Source of the DNA: Imbricaverruca yamaguchii
Lineage: Eukaryota > Arthropoda > Thecostraca > Neoverrucidae
Direction of reading: 5' to 3'
NCBI GenBank assembly: GCA_034440575.1
Contig: JAOTOL010001616.1
Span: 1,192,501-1,256,500, forward strand
Length of the DNA: 64,000 nucleotides
Shown: piece by piece, positions 9,220 to 19,483 of the stretch
Layout of the letters: the number at the start of each line of letters is the position of its first letter
Position numbering within the stretch: the stretch's first letter is position 1
Translations under genes and position numbers: made by a program
The notes under the pieces: generated by a model
Told to the model about the DNA's origin: nothing
Seen by the model: the letters and a program-made list of their open reading frames with translations, nothing else
Databases searched by the model: none

Positions 9220-11062
9220 TGTGTGTGGCTTTGACCGTCGCCTGTGTATGGACCGTTGACTGTCTGGACTGTGTGCTGACCGTTGACTGTCGGGACTGTG
9301 TACTGACCGTTGACTGTCGGGACTGTGTACTGACCGTTGACTGTCGGGACTGTGTACTGACCGTTGACTGTCTGGACTGTGTGCTGACCGTTGACTGTCG
9401 GGACCGTGTACTGACCGTTGACTGTCGAGACTGTGTACTGACCGTTGACTGTCGAGACTGTGTACTGACTGCTGACCGTCGACTGTCTGGACTGTGCACT
9501 GACCGTTGACTGTCGGGACTGTGTACTGACCGCTGACCGTCTGGACTGTGTACTGACCGCTGACTGTCGGGACCGTGTACTGACCGTTGGCAGTGTACTG
9601 ACCGTCGCCTGTGTACGGACCGTTGACTGTCGGGACCGTGTACTGACCGTCGCCTGTGTGCTGACCGTCGCCTGTGTACTGACCGTCGCCAGTGTACTGA
9701 CCGTCGCCTGTGTACTGACCGTCGCCTGTGTACGGACCGCTGACTGTCGGGACCGTGTACTGACCGCTGACTGTCGGGGCCGTGTACTGACCGCTGACCG
9801 TTGGCAGTGTACTGACCGTCGTCTGTGTACGGACCCCTGACTGTCGGGCTGTGCACTGACCGTCGCCTGTGTACTGACCGTCGCCTTTGTACTGACCGTC
9901 GCCTGTGTACGGGCCGTTGACTGTCTGGACCGTGTACTGACCGTGCCTGTGTCTGACCGTGCCTGTGTACACCGTGCCTATGTACCGTTGACCGCCGATG
10001 TGCCGGCAGCGTGGTTGCCGCGCTTGTTGTGACACATCTGTACGGCCGCCGCAGTGTACTGACCGTCGCTGTCTGACTGTGGCTGTGTACTGACCGTTGC
10101 CAGTGTACTGACCGTCGCCTGTGTACGCACCGTTGACCGCCGATGTGCCGGCAGCGTGCGTTCGCCGCGCTCTGTTCGTCGACACATCTGTACGGCCGCC
10201 GACAGTGTACTGACCGTCGCCTGTGTACTGACCGTCGCCTGTGTACTGACCGTCGCCTGTGTACTGACCGTCGCCAGTGTACTGACCGTCGCCTGTGTAC
10301 TGACCGTCGCCTTTACACGTTGACCGCCTTCGACTGGTTGCGTTGTAAATTGTAGGCGACAGTGTACTGACCGTCGCCTGTGTACTGACCGTCGCCTGTG
10401 TACTGACCGTCGCCTGTGTACGGACCGTTGACTGTCGGGACTGTGTACTGACCGCTGACTGTCCGTGTACTGACCGTGCCTGTGTACTGACCGTCGCCTG
10501 TGTAACCGTTACATTGGACGTTGTGTGTAAATTGTAGGCGCCGACTGTACTGACCGTGCGTGTACTACCGACGTGCACCGCGTGTACTGACCGTCGCCTG
10601 TGTACTGACCGCTGACTGTCGGGACTGTGTACTGACCGTCGCCTGTGTACTGACCGCTGACTGTCGGGACTGTGTACTGACCGTCGCCTGTGTACTGACC
10701 GTCGCCTGTGTACTGACCGTTGACCGTCGCCTGTGTACTGACCCTACTGTCGCTGTGCTGTCGCCTGTGAGCGCCTGTGTACTGACCGTGCCTGTGTACT
10801 GACCGTCGCCTGTGTACGACCGTTGACCGCCGATGTGCAGGTGCGTTGCCGCGCTCTGTTCGTCCACAATGTACGGCCGCCGACTGTGTTGACCGTGCTG
10901 TACTGACCGTCGCCTGTGTACTGACCCCTGCGGCGCCTGACCGTCGCCTGTGTACGGACCAGTGTACTGACCGTCGCCTGTGTACTGACCGTCGCCTGTG
11001 TACTGACCGTCGCCAGTGTACTGACCGTCGCCTGTGTACGGACCGTTGACCGCCGATGTGCC
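9220..11062 (+). repeat. 18-bp minisatellite (1.8 kb) with embedded partial exon copies
   Basis: The basic unit is GTACTGACCGTCGCCTGT (18 bp), mixed with TGACCGTTGACTGTCGGGAC variants. Three interruptions (about 9985-10050, 10135-10200, 10815-10880) are partial copies of the downstream exon at 11068. Each has CCGTTGACCGCCGATGTG and a CGGCAG-like acceptor, then decayed GCGTTCGCCGCGCTCTGTTC and ACATCTGTACGGCCGCCG. Indels are frequent between 10,740 and 10,960. Confidence 0.92.
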
Positions 11063-11067
11063 GGCAG

Positions 11068-11194
11068 CGTGCGTTCGCCGCGCTCTGTTCGTCCACACAT
11101 CTGTACGGCCGCCGGCTGGTGCTGGAGTGGGCGGCCGCCGACGACGACGTCGACACGCTGCGGCTCAAGACGGCCGCGCACTTCGGCGGCGACG
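11068..11194 (+). CDS. Rbm19: RBM19 exon: end of RRM6 and C-terminal tail
   Basis: After GATGTGCCGGCAG the exon encodes RAFAALCSSTHLYGRRLVLE and Trp, then an acidic stretch and LRLKTAAHFGGDG. Vertebrate RBM19 has KRAFNALCHSTHLYGRRLVLEWA and RRKTAAHF at the same places. It starts on a codon boundary, as expected once the extra base in the previous exon is ignored. It ends in phase 1 at GAC-G/GTGAGT. The first ~50 nt are also present as three imperfect copies in the upstream array. Confidence 0.95.
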
Positions 11195-11299
11195 GTGAGT
11201 CCGTCACGGCGTCACGCCCACCGACCGGGTCACACTGCGCGGTCAAGCACACGCTTCACCACCGGCCGCGTCTGTCGACGGAGCAAAACACGACGAACG

Positions 11300-11490
11300 C
11301 CTGGGGGCGGGGATGGCCGAGTGATTAAGGTGTCGGGCTATGGGTACCAAAGGTCCCAGTTTCGACTCTAGCGCCACTCAGGACATTTCCCAATCCCGTG
11401 GCCCACCGGCGAAACAGTGTGGGCGGCGCCATTAGCCATCAATGTGCATAAAGTGTGTCGTGAACCAACCAATAAACAAACAAACAAACG
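11300..11490 (+). mobile_element. tRNA-derived SINE
   Basis: GGATGGCCGAGTGATTAAGG resembles a type-II tRNA (Ser/Leu) A box. AGTTTCGACTC near 11360 resembles a B box. The stems do not close as a functional tRNA. About 100 bp downstream is a short-repeat tail (AACCAACCAATAAACAAACA). A tRNA head, unrelated body and simple tail make a SINE in the last Rbm19 intron the best reading. Confidence 0.65.
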
Positions 11491-12254
11491 ACGAACGCCT
11501 GAGTTCACTCCGTCCAGTCCCTCAGTGTAAAAACTCGCGGTGCGCTGTCGGTCTGCAGGCATGTGGGACCGCGCAGAGAGTGTCACTGTGCGTAGACTTG
11601 GCGGCTCGCGCCCGTGACTCCGACCCGTTCTTTCAGCTGGGACTGATGCTAGGTGTGTTAGGAGGACGCTCGGGTGTCCCCCGTTGGTCAGGGACCCATT
11701 CAAGGGAAATGCCGAGGTGTGGGCGATTGGTCACATTGATGATTGGATTTGTCTCGGTGAGGTGATATAATATGATAAATGTATCTGGATTGTTTGTTGC
11801 CGCACCTAACCCAGCTGGCGGATGAACATGGATGGTGTTGACACAGTAGCATTCGTGTTACGGAACGCTCGGTCCATTGGCTGTTGTCGGGCATTGTCAC
11901 AGGTGCTGGAGCTGACATTGCTGAGTGATGTTGCACATATTGGCACGCTTCTGTGGCCACGACACATGGAAAATCCCACATTGATAACGTTAGGCATGTT
12001 TGTTCTTGTGTGATTGGTCTTGGAATATGCTCTCCCCTTTCTCCCACTGCCTCTTTGTCCCCATTTCCATTGTTCGATCAATCCCGCTCCCACCTCCCGA
12101 ACTTGCACTACCACTTGCCCCCTCCAAACTCCCACGAGGGATGCTAAGAAAATGCGAGTGGATCTTCCATATCCTCTCCGTCCATGGGTTCTACCTGATC
12201 GGAAAGAGGTGGAGGGAGAGTGCGGCGGGGAACATCACCCTGTAGACGTCCTCC

Positions 12255-12480
12255 CATCGCAATCTCACTCCCTCTCCCCATCTCTCACTATCCCTCCCTC
12301 TTCTACTCACTATCCCCCTCCCTCCTTCTACTCACTATCCCTCCCTCTCTCCTTCTCCTACTCACTATTCCTCCTACTCCCTCCTTCTACTCACTATTCC
12401 TCCTACTCCCTATCCCTCCATCCCTCCCTCTCCTACTCACTATCCCTTCCTCCCTCTCCTACTCCATTTTATCCTTAATT
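12255..12480 (+). repeat. Pyrimidine-rich degenerate repeat
   Basis: CTACTCACTATCCCTCC-like units repeat with C/T-rich spacers. The stretch lies about 200 bp before the final Rbm19 exon. Confidence 0.8.
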
Positions 12481-12681
12481 ATCCCCCCGATATGGAATGT
12501 CCACAAGTTTTACTCTTCGAACCCGGGATTCCCAAGCAGATGAAACCCTTCTCTCACCTCACACTACCTCCTGATGCAGGTGGGAGGAAGGGAGAGAAAA
12601 TTTGGTGGTGGAGGGAAAACTTCCTTCATCTCCCACTCCCTCATGATGCGCCTCCTTACAATGGCTTCTCTCGCACCACAG

Positions 12682-12728
12682 CGCCGTCTAAGAAGAGGGT
12701 CAAGATGGACGACGAAGGCCAGAGCTGA
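12682..12728 (+). CDS. Rbm19: RBM19 final exon with stop codon
   Basis: After TCTCGCACCACAG two bases complete Ala. The frame then reads PSKKRVKMDDEGQS and stops at TGA 12726-12728. A basic KKKR-type motif soon after RRM6 is also present near the C-terminus of vertebrate RBM19 (PPKKKRS). This protein ends much sooner after it than human RBM19. The short tail fits the phase exactly. I see no AATAAA in the following ~900 bases, so the poly(A) site is not assigned. Confidence 0.85.
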
Positions 12729-14908
12729 AGTCTGCTGGTGTGACTGGTCCAGCCGCCAGGTGGCCGACCAGCGGTCCTCTGAGCTGGACCACGGGCCGCC
12801 GCCGCGATGCCTGCGGCAGACAGACGTTACGTGACCACATTGTCGTGTGAAGCGTGGGCGGTGACAGGGGCGTGGCCAGCTGGGCCCGGCCCGGCTATGA
12901 GCGACAACACCTGAACTGACCTGTGGCGATGCAATACAATGCCGAATGCGACGTTGTTGGGCAGATGCCGGCGCCGTGGGCGACGCTCCACTGACTGACT
13001 ACGAGCTCAGTTTGACGTGCCGTGGCGTGACCTTTAGCTCTGAAGGTCCGATCGCGGTGATTGGTCGAAGGCGCTCACCCGCATGGTTGGCGACACGGCG
13101 GGGGTGTCAGTCGCGTGCTCGGTGTCGCAGCGGCAGCTGCCTCGTCAGCTGGGGATCGGTGACACACCGTAGTTCGGCGGTTGGGAGTCGCAGACCCACA
13201 GGATGGAGGTGTACCGGCAGCCCGGGCTATTGGCAGCCATGCTCGCTGTCCTGTGGTGGGCCCAAGGTACGCATGGTGCCGCCAAAGGCTCGCATTCGTA
13301 AGCTTCGCAATATGCCGTTCAGGTGTGTAACGTTAAAGTCTAGGTGGTCATGCAGGTACAAACTGAGTTCTGGGACACTGGAATTTGGTTGTTTACGTAC
13401 AACGAGGATATATGTGAAGCCAAGTCGAGAGCATGACAACTTTCCTTCACGGTTGAACGGGCACCCACAAACATGCTGTGTGCACACAAAAAGTCGCGTT
13501 GCAAATTATGTTCTATTAGCCGTTAAAGCTGTTCCAATGCAGTTGCAACCCGTGATACTTCACGGGTTGCAACTGCATTGGAACAGTGTGTAGATTTGGC
13601 AAAATGTCGGCCTCTTACTCGAGCTTTCACTAATTATTCACATTTAATCCCAAGCCTTAGAACAAAATGCTTCTTACAATACCAAGGCCAAAACTGCAAG
13701 TGAAAGCGTTTCACAAAGCACACTTGTGCAAAGTGCACCCACAATTATTTCTGTTAATATCGCACCCCCGTAAATGGATATTAACATAAATGAATATCGC
13801 ACAACGTTGCTTTGTGGGAACATGCAAATGTATCGAATGGAAGGTAGAAAAAAGTATAAATCGAAGAAAAGAAAACTAATCTGGTGAGCACTGAAAGCAA
13901 TCGGTTCACGCTGTGACGAGCTATACGAGTTTAAGAACGAGGTGCATATGCATGCACGTTCGGGGGCATATTTATTGGAGAAATCTTACTCGTGCCTCGC
14001 CTTCTCTTGCAATAGCATTCAGGGACATTCATCGGTGTTCGACTGAGGCCACCATGATCACTGGGATGCCCCAGACGCGAAGTCAGCAATGTACTCACCA
14101 GCACGTGCCTCCGGACATGTCCTAAAGCCCCCCTCAAAATTAAGCCGGGTGCCTATTAGAAGGAACTTTTTGCCACTCGGGATTAGTTAATTATTGGGGT
14201 TTAAGGGCGCACCGACTGCGTCAATCATGCAGTCCCCCTCGGGATTAAATGTGGCACCCCTTTTGGCGCTATGTCGGTCTTCTCTGATTTCATATCGTCC
14301 CTGTGAATCTATTGATGCCCCTCCTCAGCTACGGAACGTCCCGTGCAATGTTTAGGGAACAGTCGGGGCCGTTTTTTGAGGTCTCGAAAAGCCCCTGTAA
14401 TTGTTGCATTGCGCCTCCTTGATATCGGAACTCTCCTCTGGAGTTGCCAGTGCCACGGCATACAACTGCAGCTACCTTGCGCTAGCTAGTTGGATATGCG
14501 AGAACACCAACATAAGGGTCACGTGGCGGTGTTGAACCAGGGCGCACTCTGAGCCCACCAGTACGCCTGCCACTGACCTCTTGTCCCTGCGCTATTCGAG
14601 ACTTAAAAAAAAACTCAGCGGGCCCTGGAAACAAAGTGACGCCCTGCAAATGCTTTATGAAACTTCGGCACGCCGTTCTGAAGATATTCTCACTGTCCCA
14701 ACTCTACAGGGCGCTCCTCTGAAGTGGCTTAGTGTGTCCCTTGATGGGTGGAACACATCGAGGATCCTGGTTACCGTTAATTCTGGTACACCCTCCAGAT
14801 GCCAATGTGGGTTTCCGTAGTTACGCAATGGGTGCCACTGTAACTACCAACTCCCCGACAATTTTCGCCGACACCAGCCGCCACAGAACTTGACCTAACC
14901 CGTCTTGA
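12729..14908. other. Intergenic region between Rbm19 and the SVWC gene
   Basis: No gene is recognised. A 215-codon open frame at 12,946-13,593 has no recognisable motif and no clear codon bias. The main structure is the perfect hairpin at 13,529-13,586. From 14,120 to 14,580 the phrase CTCGGGATTA recurs twice, without forming an array. Unseen 5' exons of the SVWC gene could lie here. Confidence 0.5.
13529..13586. other. Perfect 27-bp inverted repeat (hairpin)
   Basis: Arms 13,529-13,555 and 13,560-13,586 are exact reverse complements separated by TACT. Outside the perfect arms a G-T pair follows and then pairing ends. As RNA this would be a very stable fold-back in the size range of small hairpin precursors. 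As DNA it could be a short fold-back insertion. Confidence 0.95.
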
Positions 14909-14917
14909 TCAGGTCAG

Positions 14918-15099
14918 ATGGCTCACGAGACCATGACACCGGATATGGTGTTCTACGGGTGTTCGCCGTTCGTCATGGCCAGTCGACGGCTGCCAGTGAC
15001 GCTGCTGTACAACCAGCGGGTCAACGATCCGGGCCACTGCGCCGAGTACGCCTGTCTGCGCAGTCGGCACAGCGGCGTGTACCGCGTGGTCAGACGCAG
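14918..15099 (+). CDS. SVWC-domain protein, exon with first half of domain
   Basis: The frame reads MAHETMTPDMVFYGCSPFVM, later LPVTLLYNQRVNDPGHCAEY, and ends HSGVYRVVRR plus AG. The DPxxCxxYxC pattern is typical of the N-terminal half of single-domain von Willebrand factor C proteins, which are secreted arthropod factors including Vago-like immune peptides. There is no signal peptide, so this is probably an internal exon. It is entered at CAG/GT (14912/14913) or CAG/ATG (14917/14918); an in-frame TGA lies at 14906. It ends in phase 2 at CGCAG/GTGAGC and joins the exon at 19,078 perfectly. The last ~27 nt plus donor are repeated ~45 times in the intron. Confidence 0.75.
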
Positions 15100-17553
15100 G
15101 TGAGCCTGTCTGCCCGGGACACACAGTGGCCTGTACCGCGTGGTCAGACGCAGGTGAGCCTGTCTGCCCAGTGGCCTGTACCGCGTGGTCAGACGCAGGT
15201 GAGCCTGTCTGCCCGGGACACACAGCGGGCTGTACCGCGTGGTCAGACGCAGGTGAGCCTGTCTGCCCAGTGGCCTGTACCGCGTGGTCAGACGCAGGTG
15301 AGCCTGTCTGCCCGGGACACACAGCGGCCTGTACCGCGTGGTCAGACGCAGGTGAGCCTGTCTGCCCGGGACACACAGCGGCCTGTACCGTGTGGTCAGA
15401 CCCAGGTGAGCCTGTCTGCCCGGGACACACAGCGGCCCGTACCGCGTGGTCAGACGCAGGTGAGCCTGTCTGTCCGGGACACACAGCGGGCTGTACCGCG
15501 TGGTCAGACGCAGGTCTGCCCGGGACACAGTGGCCTGTACCGCGTGGTCAGACGCAGGTGAGCCTGTCTGCCCGGGACACACAGTGGCCTGTACCGCGTG
15601 GTCAGACCCAGGTGAGCCTGTCTGCCCGGGCACACAGCGGCCCGTACCGCGTGGTCAGACACAGGTGAGCCTGTCTGCCCGGGACACACAGCGGCGTGTA
15701 CCGCGTGGTCAGACGCAGGTGAGCCTGTCTGCCCGGGACACACAGCGGCTTGTACCGCGTGGTCAGACGCAGGTGAGCCTGTCTGCCCGGGACACACAGC
15801 GGGCTGTACCGCATGGTCAGCCTGTCTGCCCGGGACACACAGTGGCCTGTACCGCGTGGTCAGACGCAGGTGAGCCTGTCTGCCCGGGACACACAGCGGC
15901 TTGTACCGCGTGGTCAGACGCAGGTGAGCCTGTCTGCCCGTGACACACAGTGGCCTGTACCGCGTGGTCAGACGCAGGTGAGCCTGTCTGCCCGTGACAC
16001 ACAGTGGCCTGTACCGCGTGGTCAGACGCAGGTGAGCCTGTCTGCCCGGGACACACAGCGGGCTGTACCGCATGGTCAGCCTGTCTGCCCGGGACACACA
16101 GTGGCCTGTACCGCGTGGTCAGACGCAGGTGAGCCTGTCTGCCCGGGACACACAGCGGCTTGTACCGCGTGGTCAGACGCAGGTGAGCCTGTCTGCCCGG
16201 GACACACAGCGGCCTGTACCGCGTGGTCAGACGCAGGTGAGCCTGTCTGCCCGGGACACACAGTGGCCTGTACCGTGTGGTCAGACCCAGGTGAGCCTGT
16301 CTGCCCGGGACACACAGTGGCCTGTACCGCGTGGTCAGACGCAGGTGAGCCTGTCTGCCCGGGACACACAGCGGGCTGTACCGCGTGGTTAGACGCAGGT
16401 GAGCCTGTCTGCCCGGGACACACAGCGGGCTGTACCGCGTGGTCAGACGCAGGTGAGCCTGTCTGCCCGGGACACACAGTGGCCTGTACCGTGTGGTCAG
16501 ACCCAGGTGAGCCTGTCTGCCCGGGACACACAGTGGCCTGTACCGCGTGGTCAGACGCAGGTGAGCCTGTCTGCCCGGGACACACAGCGGGCTGTACCGC
16601 ATGGTCAGCCTGTCTGCCCGGGACACACAGTGGCCTGTACCGCGTGGTCAGACGCAGGTGAGCCTGTCTGCCCGGGACACACAGCGGGCTGTACCGCGTG
16701 GTTAGACGCAGGTGAGCCTGTCTGCCCGGGACACACAGCGGGCTGTACCGCGTGGTCAGACGCAGGTGAGCCTGTCTGCCCGGGACACACAGCGGGCTGT
16801 ACCGCGTGGTCAGACGCAGGTGAGCCTGTCTGCCCAGTGGCCTGTACCGCGTGGTCAGACGCAGGTGAGCCTGTCTGCCCGGGACACACAGCGGCCTGTA
16901 CCGCGTGGTCAGACGCAGGTGAGCCTGTCTGCCCAGTGGCCTGTACCGCGTGGTCAGACGCAGGTGAGCCTGTCTGCCCGGGACACACAGCGGCCTGTAC
17001 CGCGTGGTCAGACGCAGGTGAGCCTGTCTGCCCGGGACACACAGCGGCCTGTACCGCGTGGTCAGACGCAGGTGAGCCTGTCTGCCCGGGACACACAGCG
17101 GCCTGTACCGCGTGGTCAGACGCAGGTGAGCCTGTCTGCCCGGGACACACAGCGGGCTGTACCGCGTGGTCAGACGCAGGTGAGCCTGTCTGCCCGGGAC
17201 ACACAGCGGGCTGTACCGCGTGGTCAGACGCAGGTGAGCCTGTCTGCCCGGGACACACAGCGGCCTGTACCGCGTGGTAGAGAGGTAGCCTTTGTCTGCC
17301 CAGTGGCCTGTACCGCGTGGTCAGACGCAGGTGAGCCTGTCTGCCCGGGACACACAGCGGGCTGTACCGCGTGGTCAGACCCAGGCGAGCCTGTCTGCCC
17401 GGGACACACAGCGGGCTGTACCGCGTGGTCAGACACAGGTGAGCCTGTCTGCCCGGGACACACAGCGGCCTGTACCGCGTGGTCAGACGCAGGTGAGCCT
17501 GTCTGCCCAGTGGCCTGTACCGCGTGGTCAGACGCAGGTGAGCCTGTCTGCCC
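15100..17553 (+). repeat. 54-bp array of exon end plus splice donor (~45 copies)
   Basis: Each unit holds CTGTACCGCGTGGTCAGACG then CAG/GTGAGCCTGTCTGCCC then GGGACACACAGCGG. This is the last ~27 nt of the SVWC exon, its donor, and a pyrimidine stretch ending in CACAG. The main unit is 54 bp. A 45-bp variant lacks the CGGGACACA stretch, and a few units are shorter. The units are nearly identical, including the GTGAGC, except for minor forms such as CAGACCCAG. Long frames in all registers are repeat artefacts. Confidence 0.95.
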
Positions 17554-17584
17554 GGTTCGGTTTACGATAAACGGATTTGCGTAC

Positions 17585-18294
17585 ATTTGTCCGGTTGCGT
17601 ACATAACCGGACAAATCTACGTAAGAAAATGTACGTATGGCAATCGTACGTAAGCGTAGTTGTACGTACGGCTAATGAACGTTAGCGCAAATATACGCAA
17701 ATATACGCGCAAATGTACGTATGCCCAATTGCACTTAAGCGCAAAAGTACGTGTGCGCAAATGTGCGTAAGCGCAAATGTGTCCAAGGGCAAATGTATGT
17801 AAGCGTAAAAGTACGAAGTGCACGAAGTACCCAAGCGCAACAATACGTAAACGTAAAAGAATGCAAGAGCAAATGGAAGTATGAGCCAATGTTCGTACAT
17901 TTAGGCATACGTGCCTTTGTATTCAAGCACATTTTGTTAGGTGCATATGCCATGCATACATTTGCTTGTACGTACATTTGTCACACGTACATTTGTGCAT
18001 AAGTACTTTTGCGGATACGCACTTTTGCGTATACGCACATTTGCTCGTACATGCATTTGCGCTTACGTATATTTGCTCTTGCGTATTTCTATGCATACGT
18101 ACATTTGCGCTTACGTACTTTTGCGCATACGTACTTTTGCGCATACGTACATATGCGCTTACGTACATTAGCCATATGTACATCTGCGCTTACGTACAAT
18201 TGCCACACGTACATCAGCGCTTACGCACATGTGTGCGTACATTTTCGTGCGTACGTCTGCCATACGCACATATGCCATACACATTTGTCCGGTT
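17585..18294. mobile_element. Fold-back element with inverted internal sub-repeats
   Basis: The left half (about 17,604-17,930) consists of degenerate GCGCAAATGTACGTAA-type units. The right half (about 17,950-18,290) has the reverse complement, TTACGTACATTTGCGC. The ends carry AACCGGACAAAT (17,605-17,616) and ATTTGTCCGGTT (18,283-18,294), each bordered by TA. A second ATTTGTCCGGTT at 17,585-17,596 makes a small hairpin with the left end. There is no transposase, so it would be non-autonomous. It sits inside the SVWC intron, directly after the 54-bp array. Confidence 0.65.
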
Positions 18295-18837
18295 ACCCAC
18301 GGGAGTATGTTCCCATATACCCTTACTGTGGCCGGCCACCAGGCATGTAGGCGGTGCCGCTTCACAGAAAGTATTGGTAAGCTGCGCCGTTTTACAGTTA
18401 GGCGTTGTGGGAGTGCCTACCAGGTTGACTACGGGCCAGTGTCTCAGCCATAGGAATCCGCTTGTGTGGTCGTCACATGTACATGTGCCCTGCAGCCATG
18501 AAGTGAGAAACACGCTGTTCCCGCCTTGCATTCCTCAGTCGGCCAAATAACACTGGCAGTTTTAATGAGATACAGCTGAGATACAGATACAGCTGGATAC
18601 AGCTGGCCAACAAGCAACAATTGATTGCTATGAATTTCGAACTTTGACAACACAGAAAAAGCTGGAAATGTTGGAAGCAGCACGGTTGCAAAATATGTAG
18701 CTAAAGAAGAGGGAAAGTTCGTGGCATTAATGAAACACTCGCTTGCCCTGAAATAATGACAGAATTCCCACTTGTACACTTTAAAAAGAAATTTAGTTCA
18801 AATTCTTGCCTGGCAGGTTTCATGGACTCAGATCAAA

Positions 18838-18950
18838 TTGCTCAGCAAAGCTTGTTGCGTGAATCCTAATGTCGCACCACCTGACCCATACATTGCAGTT
18901 CTGGGGTACCTGGCGGGACCTGTGTCGCGTGGTCAGTCACAGGTGAACAT
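18838..18950 (+). repeat. Dispersed-repeat core followed by a decayed exon-end copy
   Basis: AGCTTGTTGCGTGAATCC...CACCACCTGACCCATACATT matches the elements at about 35,505-35,560 and 59,883-59,930. Immediately after it, CCTGTGTCGCGTGGTCAGTC followed by ACAG/GTGAAC resembles the array unit CCTGTACCGCGTGGTCAGAC plus GCAG/GTGAGC. A stray copy of the SVWC exon end therefore lies about 130 bp before the next exon. Confidence 0.6.
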
Positions 18951-19077
18951 GGCACGATCTCCTCAGCAACCTGTGCCACGCAGTCAAGGTCGCGGTCAGC
19001 CGCCGCCGGCATACCGTCGTGGCATACAAAAGACCACTTGTCATGCGTAATTTTAGCACGATTCATCATGTTTTCAG

Positions 19078-19483
19078 GTGCGTTCATCGAAGGCGCAACG
19101 GCTGCCATCCCAACTACCGCCTCCGCTACCCCGAGTGCTGCGAGCGACCCATCTGTCGAAACGGGGCCGAGACTGGTGCTGCTCGCAATCGCGACTGGTC
19201 TGCTTCTGCTGTCGCGCCAACGTCCACCATGTCTTCGCCGCCCGGATCGTCGACACCGGCTGCGAGTGGGTCCGCGGCGGTCGGGGCCGACAGAGTCGAC
19301 ACGGCGGAGGCCGACCGTGCTCGCCGAAGATCGTTCCGGCGGCGCGGTGAAGCCAACAGTGATCAAGCCTCTATCAGCTCCAGCCCTCGCGCGAACCGCC
19401 GGCGATCCAGTTGGACCTGCTGCTATCGCCGCTTCAAAAACCTCCACTGCTGTCGATCGCACAGCCACCGCCACCGACAATGA
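19078..19483 (+). CDS. SVWC-domain protein, exon with second half of domain
   Basis: After ATGTTTTCAG one base completes Arg, then the frame reads CVHRRRNGCHPNYRLRYPEC, CERPIC. The CxxxxxxGCxxxxxxxxYPxCCxxxxC pattern completes the SVWC domain begun at 14,918-15,099. SVWC proteins are small secreted factors, and some are antiviral or nutritional cytokine-like signals in insects and shrimps. In the same frame a Ser/Ala/Thr-rich tail follows and stops at 19,483. From about 19,320 the +1 frame looks better (see the 19,320-21,162 entry), so the true C-terminus may differ. Confidence 0.72.

Noticed and set aside
9194..11252. Large frames rich in Gln-Tyr-Thr/Asp-Gly-Gln repeats
   Set aside because: The 18-bp array is a multiple of three and lacks stops in several registers. 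There are no start, splice or motif features.
12946..13593. A 215-codon open frame between Rbm19 and the SVWC gene
   Set aside because: No motif, no codon bias, and it runs into the perfect hairpin. Treated as chance.
14905..17653. Up to 313-codon repeat proteins on both strands
   Set aside because: An artefact of the 54-bp array. The true coding sequence stops at the donor at 15,100, where continued reading meets TGA.
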